A DNA stretch of 50,610 nucleotides from Fidelibacterota bacterium (GCA_018650795.1 JABIFG010000279.1:1-50610); one strand, 5' to 3'; positions 16,587 to 25,001 are shown, counted from the stretch's first letter. Notes: generated by a model not told the origin, from the sequence alone. Numbers and translations are program-made.

Positions 16587-16614
16587 AACTAGGGCCGTGC
16601 GGCTGGATTGTCAA
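16586..16614 (-). promoter_or_regulatory. Putative promoter of the BMC operon
   Basis: On the minus strand TTGACA (16614-16609) and TAGTTT (16591-16586) are 17 bases apart. The -35 is a perfect match. Transcription would start over the second operator copy. Confidence 0.6.
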
Positions 16615-16645
16615 GAAGTAATACTCTCTTGTATTTTGGGTCGGC

Positions 16646-17182
16646 CTAAAATTTCAGCTTCTTTTTCTTGAGTTTCATTTTTTTGACAGACTTGGGCTTG
16701 GGCAAGGGAAGATCGCCTTTAGTCGTAATAGGAATATCGAACTTAAGCACCTTTAGCTCTATTTTGAAGGTGATATCCATCTGGAAGGGAATGCTCTTTT
16801 TCCCTCCCGCGATGGCTTTTGTTAGTGCCCCGGCTGACTTGAAGGCATCTAAATAATTTATCTCAAGGGGTAATTTGAATTCCTGCTTACTCTTAGCGGG
16901 GATAGTGAATTTTACATCTTTGCCTTTTGCAGTAGGCTTGCCTTTCAAGAAGAACTCGTAGTCCGCCAGGATATGGTCAACCCCAAAAGAATTTGGATTG
17001 GTGACGATATACACAAATTCAACCCTGGCCTTCTTCATGTTGATAGATTTAACATCCATGCGATCGTAGACTACGGTTGGCTTCTTAGGAGCCTTCAGCT
17101 TCAATTTTGAAAACTGTGCCAGAGCTGGTTGATGCGAGAACACCAGCAGCAATATTGTTACCTTAAAAAACACGTTTTTCAC
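16646..17182 (-). CDS. Secreted LEA type 2 (WHy-like) protein
   Basis: Exported protein of about 178 aa resembling LEA14/WHy-domain proteins. A signal peptide (NVFFKVTILLLVFSHQPALA) is followed by a beta-rich domain with the LEA2-like flow: KKARVEFVYIVTNPNSFGV, YEFFLKGKPTAKG, FTIPAKSKQEFKLPLEI. It ends in a very Lys-rich tail (about 10 of the last 16 residues). I choose GTG 17182 because an AAGGG site lies just upstream and the signal peptide then begins properly. LEA2 proteins are linked to desiccation or stress in plants; the bacterial role is unknown. Confidence 0.75.
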   Translation of the reverse strand: MKNVFFKVTILLLVFSHQPALAQFSKLKLKAPKKPTVVYDRMDVKSINMKKARVEFVYIVTNPNSFGVDHILADYEFFLKGKPTAKGKDVKFTIPAKSKQEFKLPLEINYLDAFKSAGALTKAIAGGKKSIPFQMDITFKIELKVLKFDIPITTKGDLPLPKPKSVKKMKLKKKKLKF

Positions 17183-17348
17183 AATAACCCTTCTTTCTGA
17201 AAATATCATTATTTTAGTCTAAATACTGCTGTTCTATTTGTTCATGCTGTTGAAATATTTGCTAAAATGCTTTTTGGGGTCTGGGTTGTCAAGGGGAAAG
17301 CTAGATGCTCTGCCGGTCCTCACCCTCCAAGGACACCCATGAAAAACC

Positions 17349-18098
17349 TCAATATTTTTTTCCGGACGGGTCCACCATGGGAACAAAGAGCACTGGTAAT
17401 ATTTTTTCTTCAAGCAATTGATTGTTAGCCTTCCGCAATAATACCAAATTTTGACTGTAAGAAGAACCCACTGGGATGATCATGCGACCACCCTCCTTTA
17501 GTTGGTTTTTCAGGTTTGATGGTACCCGTGTTGGTGCGCAGGTTACTATGATCGCATCAAAAGGTGCGTATGCTTCCCACCCCAGGTAGCCATCACCAAC
17601 TTTTACTTTTATATTTTGATAATCTAATTCTTCCAGCAGCAGTTTTGCCCGATTCCCCAGTGAGGCAATTATTTCAATTGTAAATACACTATCGCATAGC
17701 TCGCCCAGGATGGCCGCTTGATAACCAGAACCTGTCCCAATCTCCAAAATTTTATCGCTGCGTGACAAATTTAGAGCTTCTGTCATAAAAGCTACGATAT
17801 ATGGCTGAGAGATGGTTTGCGCTTCACCAATGGGAAGGGGGTGATCATTATAGGCCAGATACTTAAGATCCTCAGGCACAAACCGGTGGCGTGGAACCTT
17901 GCGGAAAGAATCCAGAATAACTCGATCTCTTATCCCTCGTTTCCTGATCTGCTTTTCAACCATCTCCAGCCTTCGTGTTTGAAACTCTGTCTCTGAGATG
18001 TTTTGCTCGGGGTCGTCTTTAATCACATCGTTTGCTAAACCAATTATGGGAAACAGAAATAGACCGACGAGAAGCAGAGTGATTTTCAAATTCTTCAT
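17349..18098 (-). CDS. pcm: Protein-L-isoaspartate O-methyltransferase with signal peptide
   Basis: PCMT family repair enzyme that methylates L-isoaspartyl residues using SAM. Family motifs are PRHRFVP, PLPIGEAQTISQPYIVAFM and the SAM loop ILEIGTGSGYQAAIL (residues 117-131), then FTIEI and GDGYLGW. The first 22 residues (KNLKITLLLVGLFLFPIIGLA) look like a cleavable signal peptide, unusual for a SAM enzyme. The catalytic domain starts after about 40 residues. It appears to be a single-gene unit, 210 bases from its upstream neighbour. Confidence 0.9.
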   Translation of the reverse strand: MKNLKITLLLVGLFLFPIIGLANDVIKDDPEQNISETEFQTRRLEMVEKQIRKRGIRDRVILDSFRKVPRHRFVPEDLKYLAYNDHPLPIGEAQTISQPYIVAFMTEALNLSRSDKILEIGTGSGYQAAILGELCDSVFTIEIIASLGNRAKLLLEELDYQNIKVKVGDGYLGWEAYAPFDAIIVTCAPTRVPSNLKNQLKEGGRMIIPVGSSYSQNLVLLRKANNQLLEEKILPVLFVPMVDPSGKKY

Positions 18099-18308
18099 TT
18101 TTTCTCCGCTTTAAGATTTGATAGTTTTTCTTGCACTGTCAATCCTCGTCATCTCAAAGGAAAAGCTGAGCTTGCATTCAGCGACTAGAGTTTTAAGCTA
18201 AAGCTCCATTGTTTTATGTGAACAAACATTAAACTCAAACACAAACTGTATCACATCGCTACACACTCAAGTAAATACATGTTGAGCCTATAAAACATAT
18301 TGTGAGGG

Positions 18309-19349
18309 CTATTTCAGCAGGATCATTTTCCTCGAGATGAATATTTCTCCAAGCTGCAGTTTATAGAAATATATTCCACTTGGGATATTTGAGGAATCCC
18401 AGCTAACTGTATGTCTACCCGCCGACATATATTCACTCATCACGTTGGCCACATGACTTCCATCCAGTTTCAAAACATGAATACTGACCTGACCGTCTGA
18501 GGGTAATCCAAACTGAATTGAAGTGGAGGCATTAAAAGGATTGGGATAGTTTTGCTTAAGTTCCAGCTGTTCTGGAATTTGCAATTCTTCTTCATCGATG
18601 CTCATTTCAGGGCTCAAATAAAAGTCAACCTGATGTGTGGTATCTGGCCAGGCTTGAAAAGTGGTGTCGACTGAAGCATAACCTACTAGATGAGCGTCAA
18701 AATGATGAGACCTTGCTCTTTTATCAATTGAATAATAGCCAGCTATATCAGTCAAAACATAGATGGAGTCTTGCTGATAGCTCGTATAGTCATGTCTCAC
18801 TGTGACTCCAGACAGTGGAAACCCTCCGGCATTATACACGTGCCCCTCTATGGTACTCATGGCACCCTCTGTATCATTTTCATATCCAAACGTGGGAGAG
18901 CTATCAACATACCAATAGTGGTACCAGTCGTAGTCCAGACATATGCTTTGTCCCTGGCGCGGGCTGGGTGCTTCGGCATACTCAACATTGCCATAACGCA
19001 ATTCATCCATCCACTGACCTGAATTATCATAGAGGGTTATTATTTCCCCGGATGTTCGCAGATACAAGGGAGATTCCAAGCTGTCACGCCGGATAACAAT
19101 ATAGGCACCTTCGCTTAACAGAATCCCTGAATCAAGAAGTGCAGTATCACTGGCTGTTGTGATAAACCAACCATCCATATTATTTGCCGGTGACCATACC
19201 ACATTTATTTCAATTGTCCATTCCGCTGGATTTTGAGCATCAAGCTGTAGCTCAGACATAAACTTTAATGCTATGGGATTGGTTTGTACTAACTGCCATG
19301 GAATCAAGACACACAGGCCCACCAGCAGATACCTAGATAATTGTTTCAT
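18309..19349 (-). CDS. Secreted protein with type IX sorting domain
   Basis: About 346 aa. After a signal peptide comes a region resembling lamin-tail domains (IEINVVWSPANNMDGWFI, GEIITLYDNSGQWMDELRYG). A carboxypeptidase-regulatory-like beta-sandwich follows (IEGHVYNAGGFPLSGVTV, DIAGYYSI). The Por/T9SS C-terminal sorting domain closes it (LKQNYPNPFNASTSIQFGLP, PSGIYFYKLQLG, ISRKMILLK). I choose ATG 19349, which overlaps the upstream stop (ATGA) and has GGGGGA before it. Likely exported across the outer membrane; substrate or role unknown. Confidence 0.8.
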   Translation of the reverse strand: MKQLSRYLLVGLCVLIPWQLVQTNPIALKFMSELQLDAQNPAEWTIEINVVWSPANNMDGWFITTASDTALLDSGILLSEGAYIVIRRDSLESPLYLRTSGEIITLYDNSGQWMDELRYGNVEYAEAPSPRQGQSICLDYDWYHYWYVDSSPTFGYENDTEGAMSTIEGHVYNAGGFPLSGVTVRHDYTSYQQDSIYVLTDIAGYYSIDKRARSHHFDAHLVGYASVDTTFQAWPDTTHQVDFYLSPEMSIDEEELQIPEQLELKQNYPNPFNASTSIQFGLPSDGQVSIHVLKLDGSHVANVMSEYMSAGRHTVSWDSSNIPSGIYFYKLQLGEIFISRKMILLK

Positions 19350-19954
19350 TCTTTGTTCCCCCATCTAATCTCAAAATTTTTAACTGGAAGATAGTTCTCT
19401 CTGTATATTGAGTATACCCTTTTCTCGATTTCCACCCAACTGGTATCCAAATCCAGAGAACAATATTCTAGTTCGAGATGTTCTGGAACATGGATCTCAT
19501 AGTTTGCCCATTCCAGCGCACGACTCCATGCTTGTGTCGTGGTCAAAATATATTCAAAGATGTGGCTTTCTGCTGTCTGCCAGTATTCCACATGAATGCT
19601 GGATTGTGCGAGGGAATCCATTTCCAACACAAAAGACACTCCTCCGTCACCTCCCAGCAGAGGCAGGTGGACTCCTGATTCCATGGAACGAACTTCGACT
19701 TTATCGGGAAAGGGTAAATCCTCACTTATGGGGAAGGGATAAAATAGTCGGGTTTTGAGGGGGGTCATTCCGGGGTTGAGAAAATGATATTCCCCTCGCA
19801 GAACACATAGTGAATCACTCACATAAAAGACCAGGTCTTCACCTAAAAATAGTGGGGTCTGAGACTGGAGCTTTTCCGCACTGAAGCAGCAAAAAAGGAA
19901 CACAAACAAAGCAAGCCGAAGCCACCTACTCGCTCCTGTTTTGCCTGAATTCAT
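19346..19954 (-). CDS. Secreted hypothetical protein
   Basis: A 202-aa protein with an N-terminal signal peptide (WLRLALFVFLFCCFSAEKLQS) and a predicted beta-rich body. Segments such as LVFYVSDSLCVLRGEYHFLN, TRLFYPFP and IFEYILTTTQAW suggest a DUF4424-like or immunoglobulin-like exported protein, but I do not recognise the family firmly. It is translationally coupled to the sorted protein at 18309-19349. The pair probably acts together at the cell surface. Confidence 0.6.
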   Translation of the reverse strand: MNSGKTGASRWLRLALFVFLFCCFSAEKLQSQTPLFLGEDLVFYVSDSLCVLRGEYHFLNPGMTPLKTRLFYPFPISEDLPFPDKVEVRSMESGVHLPLLGGDGGVSFVLEMDSLAQSSIHVEYWQTAESHIFEYILTTTQAWSRALEWANYEIHVPEHLELEYCSLDLDTSWVEIEKRVYSIYRENYLPVKNFEIRWGNKE

Positions 19955-20013
19955 GAATCCCCTCCCAAATAATTGTTAGATACTATCCCCGTTTCGCCTG
20001 GATATATTTTTAC

Positions 20014-20463
20014 TCAATTGGATGTTTCTGTCTGTTTTAACTCACGTTGTGAAATAAACAAACCTACCAACAGGGCTATTACACAAAACAAACTGGTACC
20101 CCAGGGCGCTGCAGCCCCAGTTGCAGAAAAGACCATGAGGGTTGTGGATAATACAACCGACCAGAAGACAAGTCCGACTAGGGGAATGGCTACATCCGAC
20201 CAACTCTCAGCATGTTTTGTAAATGAAAAAATGATTATCAGGGATAAGCTTAAGGCCACCGTTAAAAAGCCAGATCCAGTTACCTTGAAGCCCGCCAGAA
20301 TCAGCATTTGCAGGTCGGGATTCAGGCTGTACCAATCAAGCCCGCTGGCCTGGGCGTGATAGTCAAAATACTGTGTGGCCGTCATGAATTGTAGTCCTGC
20401 CCCAGCTGTGATAAGCACTACTATCGAATATAGAAGAATCGCAACCAGTTTTGCTTTACTCAC
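20014..20463 (-). CDS. Four-helix membrane protein, unknown
   Basis: A 149-aa protein with four hydrophobic spans: residues about 5-25, 52-80, 90-110 and 118-138. The segments include LVAILLYSIVVLITAGAGL and VALSLSLIIIFSF. Between spans 1 and 2 lies a short loop with YFDYHAQASGLDWYSLNPD. Start GTG 20463 is supported by a GGAGG site. No catalytic motif is seen. It resembles small DUF-type membrane proteins of FCB bacteria. Confidence 0.65.
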   Translation of the reverse strand: MSKAKLVAILLYSIVVLITAGAGLQFMTATQYFDYHAQASGLDWYSLNPDLQMLILAGFKVTGSGFLTVALSLSLIIIFSFTKHAESWSDVAIPLVGLVFWSVVLSTTLMVFSATGAAAPWGTSLFCVIALLVGLFISQRELKQTETSN

Positions 20464-20588
20464 TCCTGCCCTCCTTTTCCCTGTCTTATTTATGCTAAAA
20501 AATTAGTCGTCTGTTCTGGCCTGGTAATATACACCAGAAATTTTCGTTATCTGATGTGTACCAAACATCAATTTATTCGCATTTATTT

Positions 20589-21005
20589 TTACCTTTCGCA
20601 ATAATCCACATAGCTATAAAGAGAGAAATCAATCACAAACTCCCGGGCCGTTTGGTTCTGCGTCCAATCATCTTCAGCGCGGGGATCTGGCAGTGAATCA
20701 TTTGTTGCGCCCGAGTAAGTGAGGCATGTGGCAGTTGTTGACATGAACTTGAATCTGGTAGAAACATGCTCACCAAAGATGCCCTCTTCCAGTTCAGCTT
20801 CGGCATATTCAAGCTTCAGGGTGTCTGCGGGCTCAACGCGTTCATCAACTGGATTTATGGGTATACTTCCGTAGTCGATACTTATCTCGACTACCGTATC
20901 GGTGTGGTTGATGTAATGGAAATCTATCAGCAAGGGTTTACAGTCGAGACATTCACAGGAGACGAGTAGAGCGGCCAACAACAAGAGGACTGAAATATTT
21001 TTCAT
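20589..21005 (-). CDS. Cys-rich lipoprotein, unknown
   Basis: A 138-aa lipoprotein: the signal peptide ends in ALLVSC (lipobox, Cys17), and further cysteines follow at once (CECLDC). The body is acidic (PADTLKLEYAEAELEEGIFG) and ends SYVDYCER. No known family recognised. It is transcribed away from the XRE gene pair, sharing a 64-base divergent region. Confidence 0.6.
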   Translation of the reverse strand: MKNISVLLLLAALLVSCECLDCKPLLIDFHYINHTDTVVEISIDYGSIPINPVDERVEPADTLKLEYAEAELEEGIFGEHVSTRFKFMSTTATCLTYSGATNDSLPDPRAEDDWTQNQTAREFVIDFSLYSYVDYCER

Positions 21006-21035
21006 AGCCAGATCATCCTAAAATGATAATTATAC

Positions 21036-21068
21036 TTGACATTTTCATTTTGTTAAGTATACTTAACA
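21036..21068 (+). promoter_or_regulatory. Promoter with 18-base palindromic operator for the XRE gene
   Basis: TTGACA (21036-21041) and TATACT (21058-21063) are 16 bases apart. The perfect palindrome TGTTAAGTATACTTAACA (21051-21068) covers the -10 box and ends one base before the ATG at 21070. A repressor bound there would block its own transcription. The expected start of transcription is at or beside the ATG, implying a leaderless mRNA. Confidence 0.65.
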
Positions 21069-21069
21069 C

Positions 21070-21288
21070 ATGCCACATGATCAAGTCTCAAATAGCGTCC
21101 GCGAAAAAAGAAAGAATCAAGGTTTAACCCAGGATCAACTCGCCACGCTTGTGGGTGTTTCTCGGGTATCCATTGTGGCCATTGAAGGTGGACGATTTCT
21201 TCCCACCATTGAGACAGCTCTGCGTATAAGCCAGGCTTTGGATGCTGACCTGCATGCCCTATTCCGATTAAGAGGAGCAAAGAAATGA
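21070..21288 (+). CDS. XRE-family HTH regulator
   Basis: A 72-aa Cro/CI-type protein that is nearly all helix-turn-helix: VREKRKNQGLTQDQLATLVG, VSRVSIVAIEGGRFLPTIETA and LRISQALDADLHALF. It belongs to the short XRE type (YgzD/PF01381-like) often paired with a small membrane protein. No ribosome site precedes the ATG. A palindrome overlapping its -10 box suggests autorepression. It overlaps the next gene by 4 bases (ATGA). Confidence 0.88.
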   Translation: MPHDQVSNSVREKRKNQGLTQDQLATLVGVSRVSIVAIEGGRFLPTIETALRISQALDADLHALFRLRGAKK

Positions 21289-21677
21289 GTATCAATTACA
21301 TCCCTTACTATATATCTCGCGCAGCAATTACTGGTCTTTTTTGCTTTGGGAATATGGGTTTCACTTTACAGGCAGCCCTCTGGTTTCTGGCAATATTTGG
21401 TCTTTTTGTTTTCTATCTTCACTCCGGTTGGTTTCCAGCAGATCCATCAAAACCTTTCTTTCCCCTGACAAGAGACGCCTTTGCTCTGGAGGTCCAGCGC
21501 AAAGCTTTGATTCTTGCCGTGACCGCTTCATTAATGTTCAATTTGCTCCTGAAGCTTTTTCCCTGGCTACTTTCATACTATCCCTGGTTGGATATCAACA
21601 TGCTTGGTTTGGGGGTCATTATCTATTTTACAGCACAACTTTATCAGTTTATCCTGCCCCGTCGCAAAACCACTTGA
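21285..21677 (+). CDS. Small membrane protein co-transcribed with the XRE regulator
   Basis: A 130-aa integral membrane protein with about four spans: residues 12-25, 28-46, 72-92 and 102-122. It includes LWFLAIFGLFVFYLHSGWF and ILAVTASLMFNLLLKLF. No catalytic motif is seen. It is translationally coupled to the XRE regulator, an arrangement in which the membrane protein is commonly the main target of the regulator. Specific role unknown. Confidence 0.7.
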   Translation: MSINYIPYYISRAAITGLFCFGNMGFTLQAALWFLAIFGLFVFYLHSGWFPADPSKPFFPLTRDAFALEVQRKALILAVTASLMFNLLLKLFPWLLSYYPWLDINMLGLGVIIYFTAQLYQFILPRRKTT

Positions 21678-21718
21678 CGGATATCCTCTTTTAATCTGAA
21701 TCGAATGATTGGTGCTGA

Positions 21719-22189
21719 TTACTGCATCACCGCTAAAAATTGACCTTCAACACTTACTTCATCCTGGGGGCATTGGTAGCAACTGGAGGCAAAATTGTAT
21801 AACTCCATATCGAACCTCCCCGAGATAGTCAAGTCCGAAATATCACCTATTATCAGGAAGCCCTGGGTTGGACCATACCCGGCCATGGCATGGTGCCTCA
21901 TAAAAAGCATGGTGCCCTCCGAGGTGAAGGCCTCGCCCGACCAACTGACAAAGCCCTCCTTAAATTCCTGGTTTAGGATGTCAATAGACAACGAGTCCGA
22001 AACAAACAGTGATATTTGCTCGTATTCTGTCTCTCCAAGAAGTCTTGTTCCAAGACTGGCTTCTGCGAGATATTCAATGTTATTTATCGTCAGAACAGCC
22101 TCACCAAGAGCGAGGTCGTGGGTCTTGGTGTCAGGATCAGAACATCCAATCAGTAGAAATGTGAGTAAAAGTCCGGTGGTTCTATACAT
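21719..22189 (-). CDS. Lipoprotein, unknown
   Basis: A 156-aa lipoprotein with lipobox FLLIGC (Cys16) after a short signal peptide. The mature part alternates strands typical of small FCB lipoproteins (EAVLTINNIEYLAEASLGT, QISLFVSDSLSIDI, FLIIGDISDLTISGRFDMEL). It ends with a Cys pair (SSCYQCPQDE), which may bind metal or form a disulfide. No family recognised. Confidence 0.6.
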   Translation of the reverse strand: MYRTTGLLLTFLLIGCSDPDTKTHDLALGEAVLTINNIEYLAEASLGTRLLGETEYEQISLFVSDSLSIDILNQEFKEGFVSWSGEAFTSEGTMLFMRHHAMAGYGPTQGFLIIGDISDLTISGRFDMELYNFASSCYQCPQDEVSVEGQFLAVMQ

Positions 22190-22224
22190 CTTTAAACCCC
22201 CTTTGATTGTAACCCTGTAATTTT

Positions 22225-22767
22225 TCAGTAAGTAAACACCAATGACACGTGAAATCTAATCTCCGGACTATAGCCTGGATTTGAGGAATCAATCCCATGC
22301 TCCAGATTAAAAAGCAGTCCCCAGCGTTCTTGAATCGAGGGCAGGTTGAGTTTTAATGAGTAATCTACAAAAAGTAAATTGTACATATGCCCATATTCCC
22401 ACTCATGATGGATAACTTCATAGAGTAAACCCAGGCCGACCTGGGGTAAGAGTGAAACTGACTTTACATTGAAACTTTTACCGACCAGCAAAACATTGGA
22501 TGCAGAGATGTATTCATATTCAATATCATCATAGACCCGATTCGACAGGACAGGATGATAGGAGGCTCTTACTTTGTAATGTGTCTCAATATAGGGGAAT
22601 CTAATTGGGATCAAAAAGCCTGCAGATGTTCCATATTTAACATCATAAGACCTGGGATAGAACTCGTTTTCACCACCAACAGAGGAGGTCCCGAGAAATA
22701 ACGACCCAATATCTTCACTTGAGACAGATGATAAGAATATCAACACCAAGATGAATTTTCGAAGCAT
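22225..22767 (-). CDS. Outer-membrane beta-barrel-like protein
   Basis: A 180-aa exported protein with a signal peptide (LRKFILVLIFLSSVSS). The rest consists of alternating hydrophobic and aromatic strands, such as GFLIPIRFPYIETHYKVRA and LLFVDYSLKLNLP. It ends in a C-terminal strand FHVSLVFTY with a terminal aromatic residue, typical of outer-membrane barrels. Probably an eight-stranded small barrel. Family and function unknown. Confidence 0.6.
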   Translation of the reverse strand: MLRKFILVLIFLSSVSSEDIGSLFLGTSSVGGENEFYPRSYDVKYGTSAGFLIPIRFPYIETHYKVRASYHPVLSNRVYDDIEYEYISASNVLLVGKSFNVKSVSLLPQVGLGLLYEVIHHEWEYGHMYNLLFVDYSLKLNLPSIQERWGLLFNLEHGIDSSNPGYSPEIRFHVSLVFTY

Positions 22768-22810
22768 GTGTTAATCCCCGCTCACGAAGTTGATTTGACT
22801 CACGACAGAT

Positions 22811-23473
22811 CTATCTGCGCCGCCCTAAAATTCTCAATACTCTCAAGAACAGATTGATAATGTCCATATAGAGGGCTGCTGCGCTGTCAACCGCATTGTC
22901 TAGGGTTTTGGGGATTTGATTGGCCCGACCCCAATCATAGCCGATGTATCCGCAAAAAATGGCTGCGACAGCCCAATCAATCCAATTCGAATGCATACCC
23001 AGAATGAATATCTGAAACATTTCTACGATAATCACTGCCAAGAGCGCCATAGCAAGTGCACCGCTGATTTTCTTGAAGAAAGCTGGGTAAGCCGATCCCA
23101 GAATCATCATAATCAGAGTGACCCCGCCAGTAATCTGGATCGCTTCGATTACGATTTCGGTGCTGTACTGTGAGACAACCAGATTCACCACCAGACCAAA
23201 GGGGACGACCACAAAATTGTATCCAATAAAACTTTTGACCGGGTCATCGGATTTACTGAAGAGATTAACGCCGTAAAAGACGGAGCCAAAGTACAAGCCT
23301 AGAAACAGCCAGATGTTGATGCTCCTGAGAAATTCTGGGTCAACCGTCTCAACTAAAATCCAGTTGACGAGAAATCCCCACAGCAGCACGGCTCCGATGG
23401 TCAGGTTGTATTTAGCATCTGATATAATTGCATCTGTCGTGGTGGTTCTCTGGAATACATTTGATTCCATCAT
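22811..23473 (-). CDS. Bax inhibitor-1 (BI-1/YccA) family membrane protein
   Basis: A 220-aa protein with about seven transmembrane helices. The C-terminal signature GYIGYDWGRANQIPK, then DSAAALYMDIINLFLRVLRI, matches the BI-1 family D-x-x-x-A-x-x-L-Y-x-D-I-x-N-x-F motif. Earlier spans include LLWGFLVNWILVETV and GGVTLIMMILGSAYPAF. SD AAGGAG is present. BI-1 homologues such as YccA and YetJ act as membrane proteins linked to FtsH or pH-dependent Ca2+ leak; which applies here is unknown. Confidence 0.88.
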   Translation of the reverse strand: MMESNVFQRTTTTDAIISDAKYNLTIGAVLLWGFLVNWILVETVDPEFLRSINIWLFLGLYFGSVFYGVNLFSKSDDPVKSFIGYNFVVVPFGLVVNLVVSQYSTEIVIEAIQITGGVTLIMMILGSAYPAFFKKISGALAMALLAVIIVEMFQIFILGMHSNWIDWAVAAIFCGYIGYDWGRANQIPKTLDNAVDSAAALYMDIINLFLRVLRILGRRR

Positions 23474-23513
23474 ATGTCAAATTCTCCTTAAGTGGGTCAA
23501 CTGCAAATTCTGC

Positions 23514-25001
23514 TTAAAACGAGCTGGCAACTTCAGTATGGGTGATCACAATAGGCTCTAGCGGATTGTCTCTTTCATCTGTTTCGAAGGTGGCCATTTT
23601 GTCAACAACCTCCATACCCAGCAATACGGTTCCAAAGACTGTGTAGCCACTATCAAGTCGTGGTAGTTCCTTCAGGCAAATATAAAATTGACTGCCGCTT
23701 GACGATTTTTCCGGATTTTGATCACGAGCTGCCCCAATTGAGCCTCTCAGATGTGGAAGTCCAATCTCAGCTTTAACATTTTCACCAATACCCCCGGTTC
23801 CATCATCCTCACGATCTTCGTTATCGCGAGTTAAGGGGTCACCACCCTGGGCCACAAATTCTGGAATTATACGATGAAAATAGATACCATCGAATGAATT
23901 ACTCCTGGCCAGCTTTTTAAAGTTTTCAGCATGCAGGGGTGCTTCAGCTTCAAATAAATCAACCACAAATGTCCCCAGGGTTGTTTCAATTTTTACAAAA
24001 CTGTCAGTAGATAATTTTCCATCTTCAGCCCAAATTGTGATGTTGTTTTTAATATTACCGTCGCTGTAATCAACGGTGTATTTTAACTGTCCATTTTTGT
24101 ACCACGCTTTGGCCGTTCCATTTTTTACACCTTCAATAAAGCTATCCGAGTACTGCAGCTTTCCGTCTTCGAACCATGCTTGAGAAACCCCGGTTTCTTT
24201 ACCCTGATCAAAGGTCCGCTCATACTTTTTTTCGCCATTATCAAACCAGCCAGCTTGTTTACCGTGTGGCTGGCCTTCTGAAAATGTCCAGGTACTCATT
24301 GCCTGTCCATTTTCATGCCACTCATTCTGAGTTCCTACGCGTTCTCCGTTTTCATAATTTAAGCGATACCACTTCTCCCCTGAATCATACAAACCAAATT
24401 CGAGACTATCTTTTTTACCATCCCTGTAAAAAGACTCACCCCTGATGTTTCCGCTTTCATAATAGGATAATGATTTTCCATGCATTGTTCCGTTTACATA
24501 CTCATAATGGGAGCGAACCTTGCCGCTTCCATAGAAAAACTCCCAGGTACCATGCCTGCCATGTCTGGGAACTCCAGAACTACCCATATTCGTACCATCA
24601 CCAGCAGCATAAAGCCCCTTGCCTTCCAGACTACCATCCTCATTATAAAATTGCCATAAACCAGTCATGAGATCATCTTTAAATGAGCCCACTCTCATTA
24701 CATTCCCATTGGTATAATAAAATGTCCATTTCCCGACACGACCAGTGACGGGTGGTTGCAGAGTATCTCTGCTAGCCATTTCTCCATCTCTGTAGAAGCC
24801 GTCTACTAAAATATTCCCCTCGGGATCATAGAATTTCCAATTGCCTTGCATGCCCCCCTGTTTGATTGTTCCGGTTTCCTTGAGGGTACCATTCTCATAG
24901 TGATCTGAATAGGAACCGTCAGTGGCCTCACCCTCCAGGTGGGAAGAAGAGCTGCAGGATATCATTAAAAATGCGAGAAAGATGAGCGAAAAATGTTTCA
25001 T
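23514..25001 (-). CDS. MORN-repeat lipoprotein fused to a cyclophilin PPIase
   Basis: About 495 aa. Lipobox LMISC gives a lipoprotein with Ser at +2, which suits the outer membrane. Residues about 30-335 are tandem MORN/YwqK-type repeats of about 24 residues (GNVMRVGSFKDDLMTGLWQF, GKLQYSDSFIEGVKNGTA). Residues about 340-495 are a cyclophilin peptidyl-prolyl isomerase domain: TTLGTFVVDLFEAEAP, FDGIYFHRIIPEFVAQGGDP and SSGSQFYICL. I choose ATG 25001 for the signal peptide MKHFSLIFLAF. The fusion suggests a surface or periplasmic folding factor docked by the MORN array. Confidence 0.85.
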   Translation of the reverse strand: MKHFSLIFLAFLMISCSSSSHLEGEATDGSYSDHYENGTLKETGTIKQGGMQGNWKFYDPEGNILVDGFYRDGEMASRDTLQPPVTGRVGKWTFYYTNGNVMRVGSFKDDLMTGLWQFYNEDGSLEGKGLYAAGDGTNMGSSGVPRHGRHGTWEFFYGSGKVRSHYEYVNGTMHGKSLSYYESGNIRGESFYRDGKKDSLEFGLYDSGEKWYRLNYENGERVGTQNEWHENGQAMSTWTFSEGQPHGKQAGWFDNGEKKYERTFDQGKETGVSQAWFEDGKLQYSDSFIEGVKNGTAKAWYKNGQLKYTVDYSDGNIKNNITIWAEDGKLSTDSFVKIETTLGTFVVDLFEAEAPLHAENFKKLARSNSFDGIYFHRIIPEFVAQGGDPLTRDNEDREDDGTGGIGENVKAEIGLPHLRGSIGAARDQNPEKSSSGSQFYICLKELPRLDSGYTVFGTVLLGMEVVDKMATFETDERDNPLEPIVITHTEVASSF

